A DNA stretch of 64,000 bases from Galbibacter marinus (GCF_000300875.1 NZ_AMSG01000003.1:204148-268147); one strand, 5' to 3'. Shown: positions 9,040 through 19,642, counted from the stretch's first letter. Numbers and translations are program-made. Notes: generated from the letters alone by a model not told the origin.

Positions 9040-9503
9040 ATAGAACTAGCCAACAGCCGTTTGGACAACCTGCACAAGATCAGTTACGAACTTGTGAGGG
9101 ATCATCAAGTGATCGCGGTAGAGGATTTGAATGTAAAGGGATGGTCAAAAACCGAAAACTATCAAAACACATTGCAGATGCAAGTTGGAGCAACTTTGTG
9201 AACCTATTGCAGTACAAGTGCCATTGGTACGCAATGGAACTTGTAAAGGTGGATAGGTTCAACCCCAGCTCAAAAACGTGCAGCGTCTGCGGTTGGATAA
9301 ATGAGCATTTGAATCTTTCAACAAGGCAATGGACTTGTAAAAACGCACACGTTTTAGACCGTGACCATAACGCAAGCATCAATATCCTGAATGAAGAATT
9401 AAGAATACATCGGCTGGGACGGTCGATTACAAAGGTGCAGAGTTCAAATAAGACTACTTCGGTAGCACAACTTGATGAAGCCCGAAGCCCATCACGTCTT
9501 TAG
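9040..9503 (+). pseudogene. tnpB: tnpB remnant (RNA-guided nuclease C-terminal part, frameshifted)
   Basis: From about 9040 one frame reads ELANSRLDNLHKIS and then VIAVEDLNVKG (the RuvC-II Glu region). Near 9139 the frame must shift to continue with MVKNRKLSKHIADASW, consistent with loss of one base in AAGGGATGG. The second frame includes CSVCG, WTC, and DRDHNASINIL (the RuvC-III Asp). The fourth zinc-ligand position, normally Cys, reads Ala (CKNAH). With the N-terminal half missing, a frameshift and a changed zinc finger, this cannot be an active nuclease. Confidence 0.85.
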
Positions 9504-9516
9504 CGTGTGGGTACGT
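9380..9516 (+). ncRNA. Possible omega-RNA (reRNA) scaffold at the right end of the TnpB element
   Basis: TnpB elements encode their guide RNA at the 3' end of tnpB, running through the right-end hairpin, with the guide taken from flanking DNA. Here the tnpB 3' end and the hairpin at 9488-9511 are preserved, so a scaffold could still be transcribed. The guide would begin with the last bases of acnA (antisense). This is an inference from family organisation only; the nuclease is broken. Confidence 0.35.
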
Positions 9517-12297
9517 TCACGCTTCTGCTTTTAAATATTGCCTTAATACATATTGCAATATACCATCATTCTTATAATAGGCAATTTCAATTTCAGAGTC
9601 AAATCGCGCCTCTACCTGAAATTCTTTTACCTCCCCTGAAGAATGTACAGCTTTCACATCAAGCTTTTTATGGGGCACCAAATTAGTGGCCAAACCTGTT
9701 ATTGTGAAAGTTTCCGTTCCATCAAGCCCATGAGTAGTTGCATTTTCTCCCTCTAGAAAAGCCAAAGGAGCAACACCCATGCCAATTAAATTACTACGAT
9801 GGATTCGCTCATAGCTATCTGCTATAACTGCCTTAACCCCTAACAAAAAGGTTCCTTTTGCAGCCCAGTCCCTTGATGATCCTGACCCGTATTCTTTTCC
9901 TGCAATTACAATCAATGGAGTTTGATCTTCCTTATAGGCCATAGCAGTATCAAACACAGTTTTTACTTCATTGGTTGGAAAATAGGTACTATAACCACCC
10001 TCTTTATCTACAATCTTATTTTTAATTCTCACATTAGCAAAGGTACCTCTCATCATAACTTCGTGATTCCCTCTTCGAGACCCATAAGAGTTAAAGTCTG
10101 CTGGCTGTACTCCATGCTCCTTTAAATAAGCTCCTGCCGCAGAATTCTCACTAAAGGACCCCGCTGGAGAAATATGATCAGTGGTCACAGAATCCCCCAA
10201 GTATAATAATACCCTTGCGTCTATTATATCTTGCAAAGGATCAGGTTCTACTTCTAGATTCTCAAAAAATGGTGACTCCTTAATATAAGTTGAATGCTGG
10301 TTCCACTGATAATTCTTATCCATGTTTACTTCAAGATTCTGCCAATCTGTTGACCCATCAAAGATCACGTCGTATACCTCTTGGAAATCCTCCACTTTCA
10401 TACATTCATTAATGGTCTTAATGATCTCTTCCCGGCTAGGCCAAATATCTTTTAAATATACGGGATTTCCATTCGGATCTAAGTCAATTGGATCTTCAAT
10501 AAGATTTACATCAATTCTACCGATGAGCGCAAAGGCTACCACTAGCATAGGTGACATTAAAAAATTCATTTTCACCTGTGGGTGAACCCTAGCTTCAAAA
10601 TTTCTATTTCCAGAGAGTGCTGATGCTACTACAAGGGATCCTTTGTCAACAGCTTCAGCTATATGAGGAGGAAGCGGCCCTGAGTTTCCGATACACGAAG
10701 TACAACCATATCCAACAGTATGGAATCGCAGTGCTTCAAGATCGATATTTAAACCTGCACGCTCTAGATATTGGGTGACCACCTTCGAACCTGGGGCCAT
10801 GGAAGTTTTCACCCATGATTTGGTGCGTAATCCTCTACGCACAGCGTTTCTAGCTAATAACCCTGCTCCTACCATAACCGCAGGATTGGATGTGTTTGTA
10901 CAACTAGTAATAGCTGCAATTACAATGCTTCCATCACTTAATACAAACTCTTTATTGTTGTGTTTGATTCGGACTGATTGAATTGCCTCAGGTTGGACTT
11001 CAAGTTTAGTTGGCGAACTAACAGGCACCTTTCCAAAGGTAAATTCCGTACGAGAACCACCCTCTTCTAACCAGGCAGATTCTTGTCTTTCTTTAATTGG
11101 ACTATAGGTGCGTTCAAATTCCTTTTCTAACAACACTTTAAATTGCTTGTCCAATTCCTTTACTAGAATTTTATCTTGAGGGCGCTTGGGTCCTGAAACC
11201 GTAGGCTCTAACGATGATAAATCAAATTCAACCACCAAAGAATAACTAACAGCTTCTTTTCCAGTACGCCACAAAAGATTCTCTTTACAGTAAGCTTCAA
11301 CAATATCTATTTCTTCCTTAGTACGATTGGTCTGATGCATATACTGTAAGGTCTGCTGATCAATTGGGAAATAGGTAACGGTACATCCAAATTCGGGAGA
11401 CATATTGGAGATTGTGGCCCTATCTGTTACGGTCAGATGATCCAAACCATCTCCAAAGACTTCAACAAATTTGCCCACCACCCCAGTATCTCTTAATGTT
11501 TTTGTTATTGAGAGCACCATATCAGTTGCTGTACAATGATCTGGAACCTTTCCAGTGAGCTTTAGACCAATTACTTCAGGGCATCCGAAATAAATCGGTT
11601 GATCAAGCATTGCTGCTTCCGCCTCAATACCTCCTACACCCCAGCCTAGTACCCCAATACCATTTACCATGGGTGTATGTGAATCTGTTCCCACTAGTGT
11701 GTCTGGGAAGAGCCATCCGTCTCTACTGGTAATACCTTTTGCCAAGTACTCCAGATTCACTTGATGACAAATACCCATTCCAGGTGGAACCACCGTGAAA
11801 TTACTCAATCCTTGTTGTGCCCATTTTAAAAGTTCATACCGCTCTTCATTTCGCTGATATTCCTTTTCAACGTTTCTATTATAGGCATAATTGGTTCCGT
11901 AATAGTCAACCTGAACAGAATGATCAATGATTAGATCTACCGGTATAGCGGGATTTATCTTTTGTCCATCTTTTCCATGCCTAACAAATTCAGATCTTAA
12001 GGAAGCGATATCAACCACCGCGGGCACCCCTGTAAAATCCTGCATTAAAATACGAGCCGGTTTAAAAGGAATGTCACTATCCTCAGGAGTCGGTTTCCAA
12101 TTTGCCAGTGTCTTGACATGTTGATCTGTTACACCAAATCCATCATGATTGCGAATGGCATTCTCTAGTAAAATACGAATACTGAATGGTAATTTTTCAA
12201 CCTCTCCCAAAGTAAGGTCTGAAAGGGCATAGTAATTATATGTCTTTCCGTTAACGGTAAGCTTCTTTTTTAAGTTTTGGATATCCATGTGATTCAA
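9517..12297 (-). CDS. acnA: Aconitate hydratase (AcnA type)
   Basis: A 926-residue monomeric [4Fe-4S] aconitase of the TCA cycle, converting citrate to isocitrate. The cluster ligands are visible as Cys466 (ITSCTNTSNP) and Cys532/Cys535 (GYGCTSCIGNSG). Substrate-side motifs include GTDSHTPMVNGIG and the C-terminal swivel-domain motif YGSGSSRDWAAKG. Either Met1 or Met4 (MDIQNLKKK) could be the start. The last codons and the TGA stop lie exactly at the right end of the TnpB element, so the stop may be donated by the insertion. No TAnnTTTG box was found upstream. Confidence 0.96.
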   Translation of the reverse strand: MNHMDIQNLKKKLTVNGKTYNYYALSDLTLGEVEKLPFSIRILLENAIRNHDGFGVTDQHVKTLANWKPTPEDSDIPFKPARILMQDFTGVPAVVDIASLRSEFVRHGKDGQKINPAIPVDLIIDHSVQVDYYGTNYAYNRNVEKEYQRNEERYELLKWAQQGLSNFTVVPPGMGICHQVNLEYLAKGITSRDGWLFPDTLVGTDSHTPMVNGIGVLGWGVGGIEAEAAMLDQPIYFGCPEVIGLKLTGKVPDHCTATDMVLSITKTLRDTGVVGKFVEVFGDGLDHLTVTDRATISNMSPEFGCTVTYFPIDQQTLQYMHQTNRTKEEIDIVEAYCKENLLWRTGKEAVSYSLVVEFDLSSLEPTVSGPKRPQDKILVKELDKQFKVLLEKEFERTYSPIKERQESAWLEEGGSRTEFTFGKVPVSSPTKLEVQPEAIQSVRIKHNNKEFVLSDGSIVIAAITSCTNTSNPAVMVGAGLLARNAVRRGLRTKSWVKTSMAPGSKVVTQYLERAGLNIDLEALRFHTVGYGCTSCIGNSGPLPPHIAEAVDKGSLVVASALSGNRNFEARVHPQVKMNFLMSPMLVVAFALIGRIDVNLIEDPIDLDPNGNPVYLKDIWPSREEIIKTINECMKVEDFQEVYDVIFDGSTDWQNLEVNMDKNYQWNQHSTYIKESPFFENLEVEPDPLQDIIDARVLLYLGDSVTTDHISPAGSFSENSAAGAYLKEHGVQPADFNSYGSRRGNHEVMMRGTFANVRIKNKIVDKEGGYSTYFPTNEVKTVFDTAMAYKEDQTPLIVIAGKEYGSGSSRDWAAKGTFLLGVKAVIADSYERIHRSNLIGMGVAPLAFLEGENATTHGLDGTETFTITGLATNLVPHKKLDVKAVHSSGEVKEFQVEARFDSEIEIAYYKNDGILQYVLRQYLKAEA

Positions 12298-12521
12298 TTA
12301 TTTTAAATGAATAATTACTTTCAATTACACACATGGTTTGGAAAATGTAAATTTCTTTATCAACCAATTAACCATGTGGAAAATTAGTAAGCCCGCTTTA
12401 ATGCAAGCGAGTTTGATTAAGTAGTTAATTTACAAATTAAAAAGCAATAATCGGTTTAATATCAGAAGATTTTATAACTCATAGCCACATCTAAAAAATT
12501 AAATGCAAAACAATGTTAAAA

Positions 12522-12557
12522 CAAAAAAAAGCGGAAGTACGTCTTTTTACCCCCGCT
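12522..12557 (-). terminator. Terminator of the ABC-F gene
   Basis: Read on the reverse strand, AGCGGGGG and CTTCCGCT pair (with two G-T wobbles) around a 12-nt loop and are followed by eight T. It lies about 35 bp beyond the stop at 12592. Confidence 0.75.
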
Positions 12558-12591
12558 CTTTATGAAATTTGTGAATAGGTATATAATGTTC

Positions 12592-14211
<1,620 letters not shown>

Positions 14212-14239
14212 TCACCTTTGCTTTTTATTATTAAGACCG

Positions 14240-14247
14240 CAAAAGTA
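14240..14247 (-). promoter_or_regulatory. -7 promoter box TACTTTTG of the ABC-F gene
   Basis: Exact TAnnTTTG match on the reverse strand; predicted start near 14234, about 23 nt before the ATG at 14211. Confidence 0.5.
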
Positions 14248-14379
14248 ATAAATTAAGTACACATATCCTCGCCCCGCTTAAACGTTAAAAACTCTTATTT
14301 AACGTTGCCTTAACATTTATCTATCAGCGGCTTTTATAGATTTGTTAGAAATGGTGCGGAAAACACATCAAGCTGTTAT

Positions 14380-15792
14380 ATGAAGTACTTTTACGTTACG
14401 ATAATTATTGCCCTTACCTACAGTTGTTCACACTCCCCAACCTCTGCATATTTCGGAGGAGAGATTGTAAACCCAACTACAGATCATGTATACCTGTATT
14501 GGAACAATACTGTAGTTGACTCTGCACAACTGAATCAAAACAATCGATTTTCTTTTCACATAGAGGACCTCAAAGAAGGTTTATACCATTTTGATCACAA
14601 TGAATACCAATACATCGTTCTTGAGAAAGGGGATAGCCTTATGGTGCGCTTAAACACCTTGGATTTCGATGAATCATTAGTTTTTACTGGTAAAGGTGCT
14701 ATTAAGAATAATTTTTTGATGGACATGTTCCTCATCTATGAAGACGAAGAAAAAGCGGTAAACACTTATAGTGAATTAGATGCAGGAGATTTTATGGCTA
14801 AAATTGATTCTCTTAGAGCTATGAAACAGAAATTGTTGGAGGACATAAATCAAGAAGAGTCCCTCTCCCCTTTATCTAAGCATATCGCTCAAAGTGCCAT
14901 TAATTATCGGTATTTTACAGACATGGAGGAATATCCATTTATTCACAGACGCCGTACAGGTAAACAACATATCGAAGAACTTCCTAGTCAATTTTATACA
15001 TTTAGGGAAAATATATCTTATAATGATAGCCTGCTGACCTATTACAGTCCTTATTTTAATTACCTAATTACGCATTTCAATAATTTAGCTTTAGGCTTTT
15101 GCGAACAAGACTGCGATAAACGTAAGCCAAGTTATAGACGATCCACGCACTACAGCCTACATAAACTTGAATTAATCGATAGTTTGGTAAGCAAAAACAA
15201 AACCATTCGTGATAATTTAACTCGTAACGCTGCCTTTTCTTATTTACTAGCAAGACATAGCTCAAAAGAAAATGCTGAGTTTATGGAGGCTTTCAGTAAG
15301 TTTTCTAAAGACAACCAACATCAAGAAGAAATCGACTCCTTTTACCACAATGTACAACAAATGCAACAAGGACTTAATATCCCTACACTTCATTTGATTA
15401 CAAATACTGGAGAAAAACTTACCTTAACCTCAGATAACTACAAAAAGAATACTGTTTTTTATTTTTGGAATTACCATCAACGAAATCACCTTTCAAATAT
15501 TTTAACGCGGATTAACCGCTTAAAGGAAAAATATCCAGATGTTGATTATATCGGTATTAATGTAAACGATGACCAAGAACAGTGGCTACAAAATATAGCG
15601 AGCATTAAAAATCAAGAGGATGCTAGAAATCAATACCGCACAGAGAACGTTGAGGAGCTGTTATCCAACTTAGTTATCAAAAATCTCAACAAGATAGTTG
15701 TAGTAGATCAGGAAGGTAAAATCGCAGAGGGATTCGCAAACATTTACTACACTGGGCATCTTGAAAGAAGCCTAAAGTCCATAAATAACTAA
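14380..15792 (+). CDS. Lipoprotein with DUF4369-like and thioredoxin-like domains, lacking the CxxC site
   Basis: A 470-residue protein. The signal MKYFYVTIIIALTYSC carries a lipobox with Cys16. Residues about 25-105 resemble the beta-rich N-terminal domain of Bacteroidetes TlpA-like lipoproteins (GGEIVNPTTDHVYLYW, then FRF-like strands and a KGDSL turn). A helical middle part follows. The C-terminal third (about 335-468) has a thioredoxin-like pattern: KNTVFYFWNYHQRNH, IGINVNDD, IKNLNKIVVVDQEGKIAEG. Where WCxxC should be, the sequence is FWNYHQRN, so it cannot act as a dithiol reductase. Its function is unknown. It is convergent with the transaldolase gene. Confidence 0.7.
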   Translation: MKYFYVTIIIALTYSCSHSPTSAYFGGEIVNPTTDHVYLYWNNTVVDSAQLNQNNRFSFHIEDLKEGLYHFDHNEYQYIVLEKGDSLMVRLNTLDFDESLVFTGKGAIKNNFLMDMFLIYEDEEKAVNTYSELDAGDFMAKIDSLRAMKQKLLEDINQEESLSPLSKHIAQSAINYRYFTDMEEYPFIHRRRTGKQHIEELPSQFYTFRENISYNDSLLTYYSPYFNYLITHFNNLALGFCEQDCDKRKPSYRRSTHYSLHKLELIDSLVSKNKTIRDNLTRNAAFSYLLARHSSKENAEFMEAFSKFSKDNQHQEEIDSFYHNVQQMQQGLNIPTLHLITNTGEKLTLTSDNYKKNTVFYFWNYHQRNHLSNILTRINRLKEKYPDVDYIGINVNDDQEQWLQNIASIKNQEDARNQYRTENVEELLSNLVIKNLNKIVVVDQEGKIAEGFANIYYTGHLERSLKSINN

Positions 15793-15814
15793 GGCCTGCA
15801 ACATTGCAAGCCTT
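15791..15814. terminator. Bidirectional hairpin between convergent genes
   Basis: AAGGC-C-TGCAA and TTGCA-A-GCCTT pair around a 2-nt loop, directly after the lipoprotein stop and about 60 bp from the transaldolase stop. T-rich sequence follows on the forward strand. Confidence 0.5.
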
Positions 15815-15873
15815 ATTAATATCTTTAATTTCTCAACCATCAACTAGCCAAGAAATTGTATTTTAAATATCTC

Positions 15874-16530
15874 TTAGTTTCCTTTCTTGTAATCTGCAAG
15901 GAATTTTGCTAATCCGATATCAGTAAGTGGGTGACTCAACAATCCAGTAATTGCAGATAACGGTCCAGTCATCACGTCAGCACCGAGTTTAGCACAATCA
16001 ATAACGTGCATTGTATGACGAACGGATGCCGCTAAGATTTCTGTTTCAAAACCATAATTGTCATAAATTTGACGGATTTCAGCAATTAGGTTCAAACCAT
16101 CCGTTGAAATGTCATCCAATCTTCCGATAAACGGAGATACGTATGCTGCACCAGCCTTAGCAGCTAAAAGTGCTTGTCCAGGAGAAAACACTAATGTACA
16201 GTTGGTTTTAATACCCTTATCAGAAAAATATTTCATGGCTTTAACACCATCTTTAATCATAGGAATTTTCACGATGATCTGCTCATGCAATTCCGCGAGC
16301 TCCTCCCCTTCCTTAACCATTGAATCGAAATCAGTAGCAATAACCTCAGCTGACACATCACCACCTTCAACGATGTTACATATATCAACGTAGTGTTTTA
16401 GAATATTGTCACGTCCGACAATACCTTCTTTTGCCATAAGAGATGGATTAGTTGTTACACCATCCAAAACCCCTAAAGCCTGCGCTTCTGCTATTTGATC
16501 AAGATTTGCTGTGTCTATAAAAAATTTCAT
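15874..16530 (-). CDS. tal: Transaldolase, short TalC/FSA-like type
   Basis: A 218-residue (beta/alpha)8 enzyme, the length of the TalC/fructose-6-phosphate aldolase subfamily rather than the roughly 320-residue TalB type. Motifs: [12 protein letters not shown] at the start, [13 protein letters not shown], the Schiff-base lysine in [31 protein letters not shown], and [13 protein letters not shown]. It would transfer dihydroxyacetone units in the non-oxidative pentose phosphate pathway. Discriminating transaldolase from aldolase activity needs a comparison of active-site residues. Confidence 0.92.
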   Translation of the reverse strand: MKFFIDTANLDQIAEAQALGVLDGVTTNPSLMAKEGIVGRDNILKHYVDICNIVEGGDVSAEVIATDFDSMVKEGEELAELHEQIIVKIPMIKDGVKAMKYFSDKGIKTNCTLVFSPGQALLAAKAGAAYVSPFIGRLDDISTDGLNLIAEIRQIYDNYGFETEILAASVRHTMHVIDCAKLGADVMTGPLSAITGLLSHPLTDIGLAKFLADYKKGN

Positions 16531-16730
16531 AGCTTTTATTGTTGTTAAAATTAATATCCTGTAAATATAATATAGAGTTTTCTTCTACTGCTATAAAAAA
16601 CAAATTACTACTACAAAGTTATAATTTAATACCCTTAAAACAGCAGATTTTTGCTTTTCTTTAAAAATCAGTTTTATAAAAGCAAAAGGAAGGAAATCAA
16701 GACGAAGTTAAATCGTTCATTTTAGGGTAC

Positions 16731-16837
16731 AAAAAAAGGCAAGCTACCTACATCGCACCGCTACAACCATATACCCTTGCTGCGTTCCCACCCTGGGGGA
16801 TTCTACAGGAGCTGGTCGTGTAGGACTTGCCGGGTGC
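16731..16837 (-). ncRNA. ffs: Signal recognition particle RNA, small bacterial type (4.5S)
   Basis: Read on the reverse strand, the RNA runs from GGCAAGTCCTACACG (5' end near 16831) to CTTGCC (near 16738), and the two ends pair to close the long hairpin. The apical part contains GGGTGGGAACGCAGCAAGGG (about 16776-16795), the conserved Ffh-binding tetraloop region. A run of seven T follows the 3' end (16731-16737), serving as the terminator. A TATTTTTG box lies at 16837-16844. A forward open frame starting inside this region is not a real gene start. Confidence 0.93.
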
Positions 16838-16844
16838 AAAAATA
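16837..16844 (-). promoter_or_regulatory. -7 promoter box TATTTTTG of ffs
   Basis: Exact TAnnTTTG on the reverse strand, six bases before the GGCAAG that begins the SRP RNA. A TTG on the same strand at 16864-16866 gives a -33 element with about 20 bp spacing. Because the RNA 5' end is known from its structure, this box calibrates the start distance used for other genes here. Confidence 0.7.
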
Positions 16845-16920
16845 CAAACTTTTTATCTTTAAGCAATTATTTTACTATCTTAATTTTATTAAATATCTTG
16901 CTTTAAATTTCGACAAACCC

Positions 16921-17970
16921 ATGTATTTACCTAAGTTTTTCATCATCAGTTTTTTAATTCTAAGCACAGGATCTTGCGATTCAAATAAAACTCAAAAAAA
17001 CTCCTTATTTTCCTTATCAATTAATACTCCAGAAAAGGAAATTCAGCAAGGAAATGTCATTGAAATCGAGTTGACCAATAAAAAAAACAAATCCATCGAT
17101 AAGATTCAGTATACCCTCAATGGGAAAAATGTGGAAGTTTCGGATAACAAACTTACCCTAAATACTGAAAAACTCGGTATCCAGGATCTCAAAGCCTTGA
17201 TAACTTTTGAAGGAGATACCGTTTCGGTTTCAAAAAAATTGACGGTACTCTCCAACACCCCCCCTAAGGTATATACCTATGAAATATTAAATACATATCC
17301 ACATGATATAAAAGCCTTCACTCAAGGACTTGAATTTCACAATGACACCTTATATGAGAGTACAGGAAGAAAAGGACAGTCCTCACTAAGAAAAGTAGAT
17401 TACAGGACAGGAAAGGTCTTGCAACAGGTTGACTTAGCGGACACCTATTTTGGAGAAGGCATTACGATCATGGATCAAAAAATATATATGCTTACCTGGC
17501 TAGGTAAAAAAGGATTTGTATTTGATTTAAATACTTTTGAACAACTAGACACCTTTGAGTACGGGAAAAGCAAAGAAGGATGGGGATTAACCCACGATCC
17601 TGGGCAGAAGCACATATATAAAAGTGATGGAAGTGATAAAATATGGCTTCTAGATCCACAAACCTTAAAAGAAGTAGGTTTTATTGAAACCGTTACCAAT
17701 ACCTCTGTATTTAACAAAGCTAACGAATTAGAGTACGTAGATGGCATGATCTATGCTAATGTTTATCTTAAGGACAGTGCCATGATTATCGATGCTCAAA
17801 CAGGTGCTATTATTGGAGTAATCGATTTTAGAGGGTTAAAGGATCAAGTCAAACAACATCCTAATTTAGATGTCTTAAACGGAATCGCTTATAATCCAAG
17901 GTCCAAAACCTTCTTCGTCACTGGGAAGAATTGGGATAAATTGTTCGAAGTGAGCATCAAAGAAAAATAG
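16921..17970 (+). CDS. Glutaminyl-peptide cyclotransferase (glutamine cyclotransferase family), lipoprotein
   Basis: A 349-residue protein. MYLPKFFIISFLILSTGSC is a lipoprotein signal with Cys19. After a beta-sandwich-like segment (about 25-115) comes the glutamine cyclotransferase propeller (about 120-345): FTQGLEFHNDTLYESTGRKG, YFGEGITIMDQKIYMLTW, WGLTHDP, and NELEYVDGMIYANVYLKD. The enzyme forms N-terminal pyroglutamate from glutamine, here in the envelope. The ATG at 16921 is chosen because the frame upstream runs into the SRP RNA gene. Confidence 0.88.
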   Translation: MYLPKFFIISFLILSTGSCDSNKTQKNSLFSLSINTPEKEIQQGNVIEIELTNKKNKSIDKIQYTLNGKNVEVSDNKLTLNTEKLGIQDLKALITFEGDTVSVSKKLTVLSNTPPKVYTYEILNTYPHDIKAFTQGLEFHNDTLYESTGRKGQSSLRKVDYRTGKVLQQVDLADTYFGEGITIMDQKIYMLTWLGKKGFVFDLNTFEQLDTFEYGKSKEGWGLTHDPGQKHIYKSDGSDKIWLLDPQTLKEVGFIETVTNTSVFNKANELEYVDGMIYANVYLKDSAMIIDAQTGAIIGVIDFRGLKDQVKQHPNLDVLNGIAYNPRSKTFFVTGKNWDKLFEVSIKEK

Positions 17971-18009
17971 CACTAAAAAGAATAACTTCTAAATTAAGAA
18001 CATAGATTT

Positions 18010-18399
18010 TTGAAATATTTCACCAAACTTATCGTCGTAACAAAGGAGGATCTCGATGACTTAGACCACGTAAATAACGTTCGTTATATACAATGGGTAC
18101 AAGATATCGCCAAAGAACATTGGCAAGCGGAAGCTACAGCCCAAATGCTAAACAACTATATATGGATGGTGCGAACCAATTATATCGAGTATAAAGGGCA
18201 AGCATTTCTAGGAGAAACTCTCACACTTAAAACCTTCATTAAAGAAGCTTCAGGGGCAATCTCTGTTCGAGTTGTGGAGATTTACCATCAAGACTCACAG
18301 AAACTTATCCTTAGATCTACCGCAGAGTGGTGTCTAATAGATAAGCATTCAAAGCGAGTAACAAGACTAACTAAAGAATTGACAAACTTGTTCACCTAA
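18010..18399 (+). CDS. Acyl-CoA thioesterase, hotdog fold (4HBT/FatA-like)
   Basis: A 129-residue hotdog protein. The motif LDHVNNVRYIQWVQDIAKEH around residues 18-37 is the 4HBT-type active-site region. The first possible start is TTG at 18010; no ATG precedes the conserved motif, and homologues begin at about this position. It probably hydrolyses an acyl-CoA or acyl-ACP; the substrate is unknown. It starts 39 bp after the glutaminyl cyclotransferase gene and may share its transcript. It converges on a glycosyltransferase gene with 5 bp between stops. Confidence 0.82.
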   Translation: MKYFTKLIVVTKEDLDDLDHVNNVRYIQWVQDIAKEHWQAEATAQMLNNYIWMVRTNYIEYKGQAFLGETLTLKTFIKEASGAISVRVVEIYHQDSQKLILRSTAEWCLIDKHSKRVTRLTKELTNLFT

Positions 18400-18404
18400 G
18401 GCTA

Positions 18405-19637
18405 TTATTCGTTACTGTTTTTAGCTTCAATCCATTTTGACATGTATTTACTAGCGGCGGTAGTTTGTTGAGTTAACATGGCACCAATAAAATTCTTGTT
18501 TCGATGGTTCTTTAGATCAGATATCACTTGTTGAAGCCTATTTTTGAAGGCCACAAAGTGGACCTGGGAGTCGAATCGCTCTCTTATTAAGTTATATCCA
18601 CTATCCCGAGAGGCTACCCATACTTTTTCATCCAAATACAATTTTACCGCTGCCTTTGAGAATTCATCCCACTGATCCTCGACAAAACCACCCCAATGCA
18701 TATTGCCCTGTATTCCTTCTGCTCCAATAGAAGTCGTTACATTTGGCGTTCCAAAATGCATTGATTCCAGCAACTTACCTTTAAGACCTGCACCAAAGCG
18801 TATAGGTGCAAGTGATACCCTTGCCGACTCAAAAACCTCCCTTGCGCTCTCTGCCCAGCCATGTACTAGAAAACCACTTTGCTCATTGTGAAGTTGTTTG
18901 ACCTTTACAGAGGAATAAGCCCCGTATATATGAAGTTTTACTTCAGGAAGATTTTCACGAATACTAGGCCAAATATTATTTTTTAAATTCAGTACGGCAT
19001 CCCAATTGGGAGCATGCATGAAATTCCCGATAAAAACAAAGTCCTTCTTGTTTTTCCAGTCTTTTATATTAACAGTCTCTTGCTCTACGACCAAGGGAAG
19101 GTAAAAAAGTAAATTTGATGAAACTCCAAATAAGTTTTCAAGTAGCTGCATCTCGAACTGAGAGATAACTAAACTAAGATCTGATCGAAAGATACTAGCC
19201 AATTCCCTTTTCGACAATTCATTTGATAGGAGTTTGGACTCTGTCAGCTGTTCTCCCTTTTTATAACACTGTTGGCGAACAAATCTAAGACAATGTAAAT
19301 CTTCCGTATCTAAAATCCGGATACAATTTGGACAACATTCCGCAACTCTCCAACCAAATTGTTCTTCTGTCATGTACCGATCAAAAACAACAGCATCAGG
19401 GTTTAGAATCTTTATAAAGTCATCGAAACTAGAATGATTTAATCTAATTGGAACCATTTCCACTCCCAGTGACTTTAAATCAGAAGGATGTTCTCCAAGC
19501 TTAGCGGAACTGGCAAATGTAATCTTAGCCCCAAGGTCACTAAAATACCTTATTAATTGTATCATTCGGCTCCCTGCCGCAGAAGAGTTAGCCTCTGGCC
19601 ATACAAATCCAATAAATAGTACGCTTTTTATCTCCAA
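18405..19637 (-). CDS. Glycosyltransferase, family 4 (GT-B fold)
   Basis: A 410-residue protein. The N-terminal half begins SVLFIGFVWPEANSSAAGSR, resembling the acceptor domain. The C-terminal half has DFVFIGNFMHAPNWDAVLNL and the nucleotide-sugar region GAGLKGKLLESMHFGTPNV with its conserved glutamate. No signal peptide or membrane segment is seen, so it is probably cytosolic. No other polysaccharide genes are adjacent, and donor and acceptor are unknown. Its start is 5 bp downstream of the stop of the tsaC gene, so the two are likely cotranscribed. Confidence 0.8.
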   Translation of the reverse strand: MEIKSVLFIGFVWPEANSSAAGSRMIQLIRYFSDLGAKITFASSAKLGEHPSDLKSLGVEMVPIRLNHSSFDDFIKILNPDAVVFDRYMTEEQFGWRVAECCPNCIRILDTEDLHCLRFVRQQCYKKGEQLTESKLLSNELSKRELASIFRSDLSLVISQFEMQLLENLFGVSSNLLFYLPLVVEQETVNIKDWKNKKDFVFIGNFMHAPNWDAVLNLKNNIWPSIRENLPEVKLHIYGAYSSVKVKQLHNEQSGFLVHGWAESAREVFESARVSLAPIRFGAGLKGKLLESMHFGTPNVTTSIGAEGIQGNMHWGGFVEDQWDEFSKAAVKLYLDEKVWVASRDSGYNLIRERFDSQVHFVAFKNRLQQVISDLKNHRNKNFIGAMLTQQTTAASKYMSKWIEAKNSNE

Positions 19638-19642
19638 AATAA

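Larger units (their letters stand above)
8929..9516 (+). mobile_element. Decayed IS200/IS605-family (TnpB-carrying) element
   Basis: The left end carries an imperfect hairpin with arms CCCAT (8947) and ATGGG (8969). The right end carries a hairpin at 9488-9511 (CCCA-CACG / CGTG-TGGG with loop TCTTTAG), of the kind found at TnpB-element ends. Between them only the C-terminal part of a tnpB gene remains; no tnpA is present and the N-terminal half of tnpB is deleted. The first 28 bp recur at 63934 with one mismatch. Exact boundaries are uncertain by a few bases. Confidence 0.75.

Noticed and set aside
9080..9382. 100-codon reverse frame across the tnpB remnant
   Set aside because: It is the antisense shadow of tnpB codons; the forward frame carries recognisable RuvC and zinc-finger motifs.
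16777..16920. N-terminal extension of the glutaminyl cyclotransferase frame
   Set aside because: The extension lies in the SRP RNA gene, and a lipoprotein signal starts cleanly at 16921.
18405..19637. Polysaccharide biosynthesis locus
   Set aside because: Only a single GT4 gene is present here, coupled to tsaC, with no export, polymerase or further sugar genes around it.
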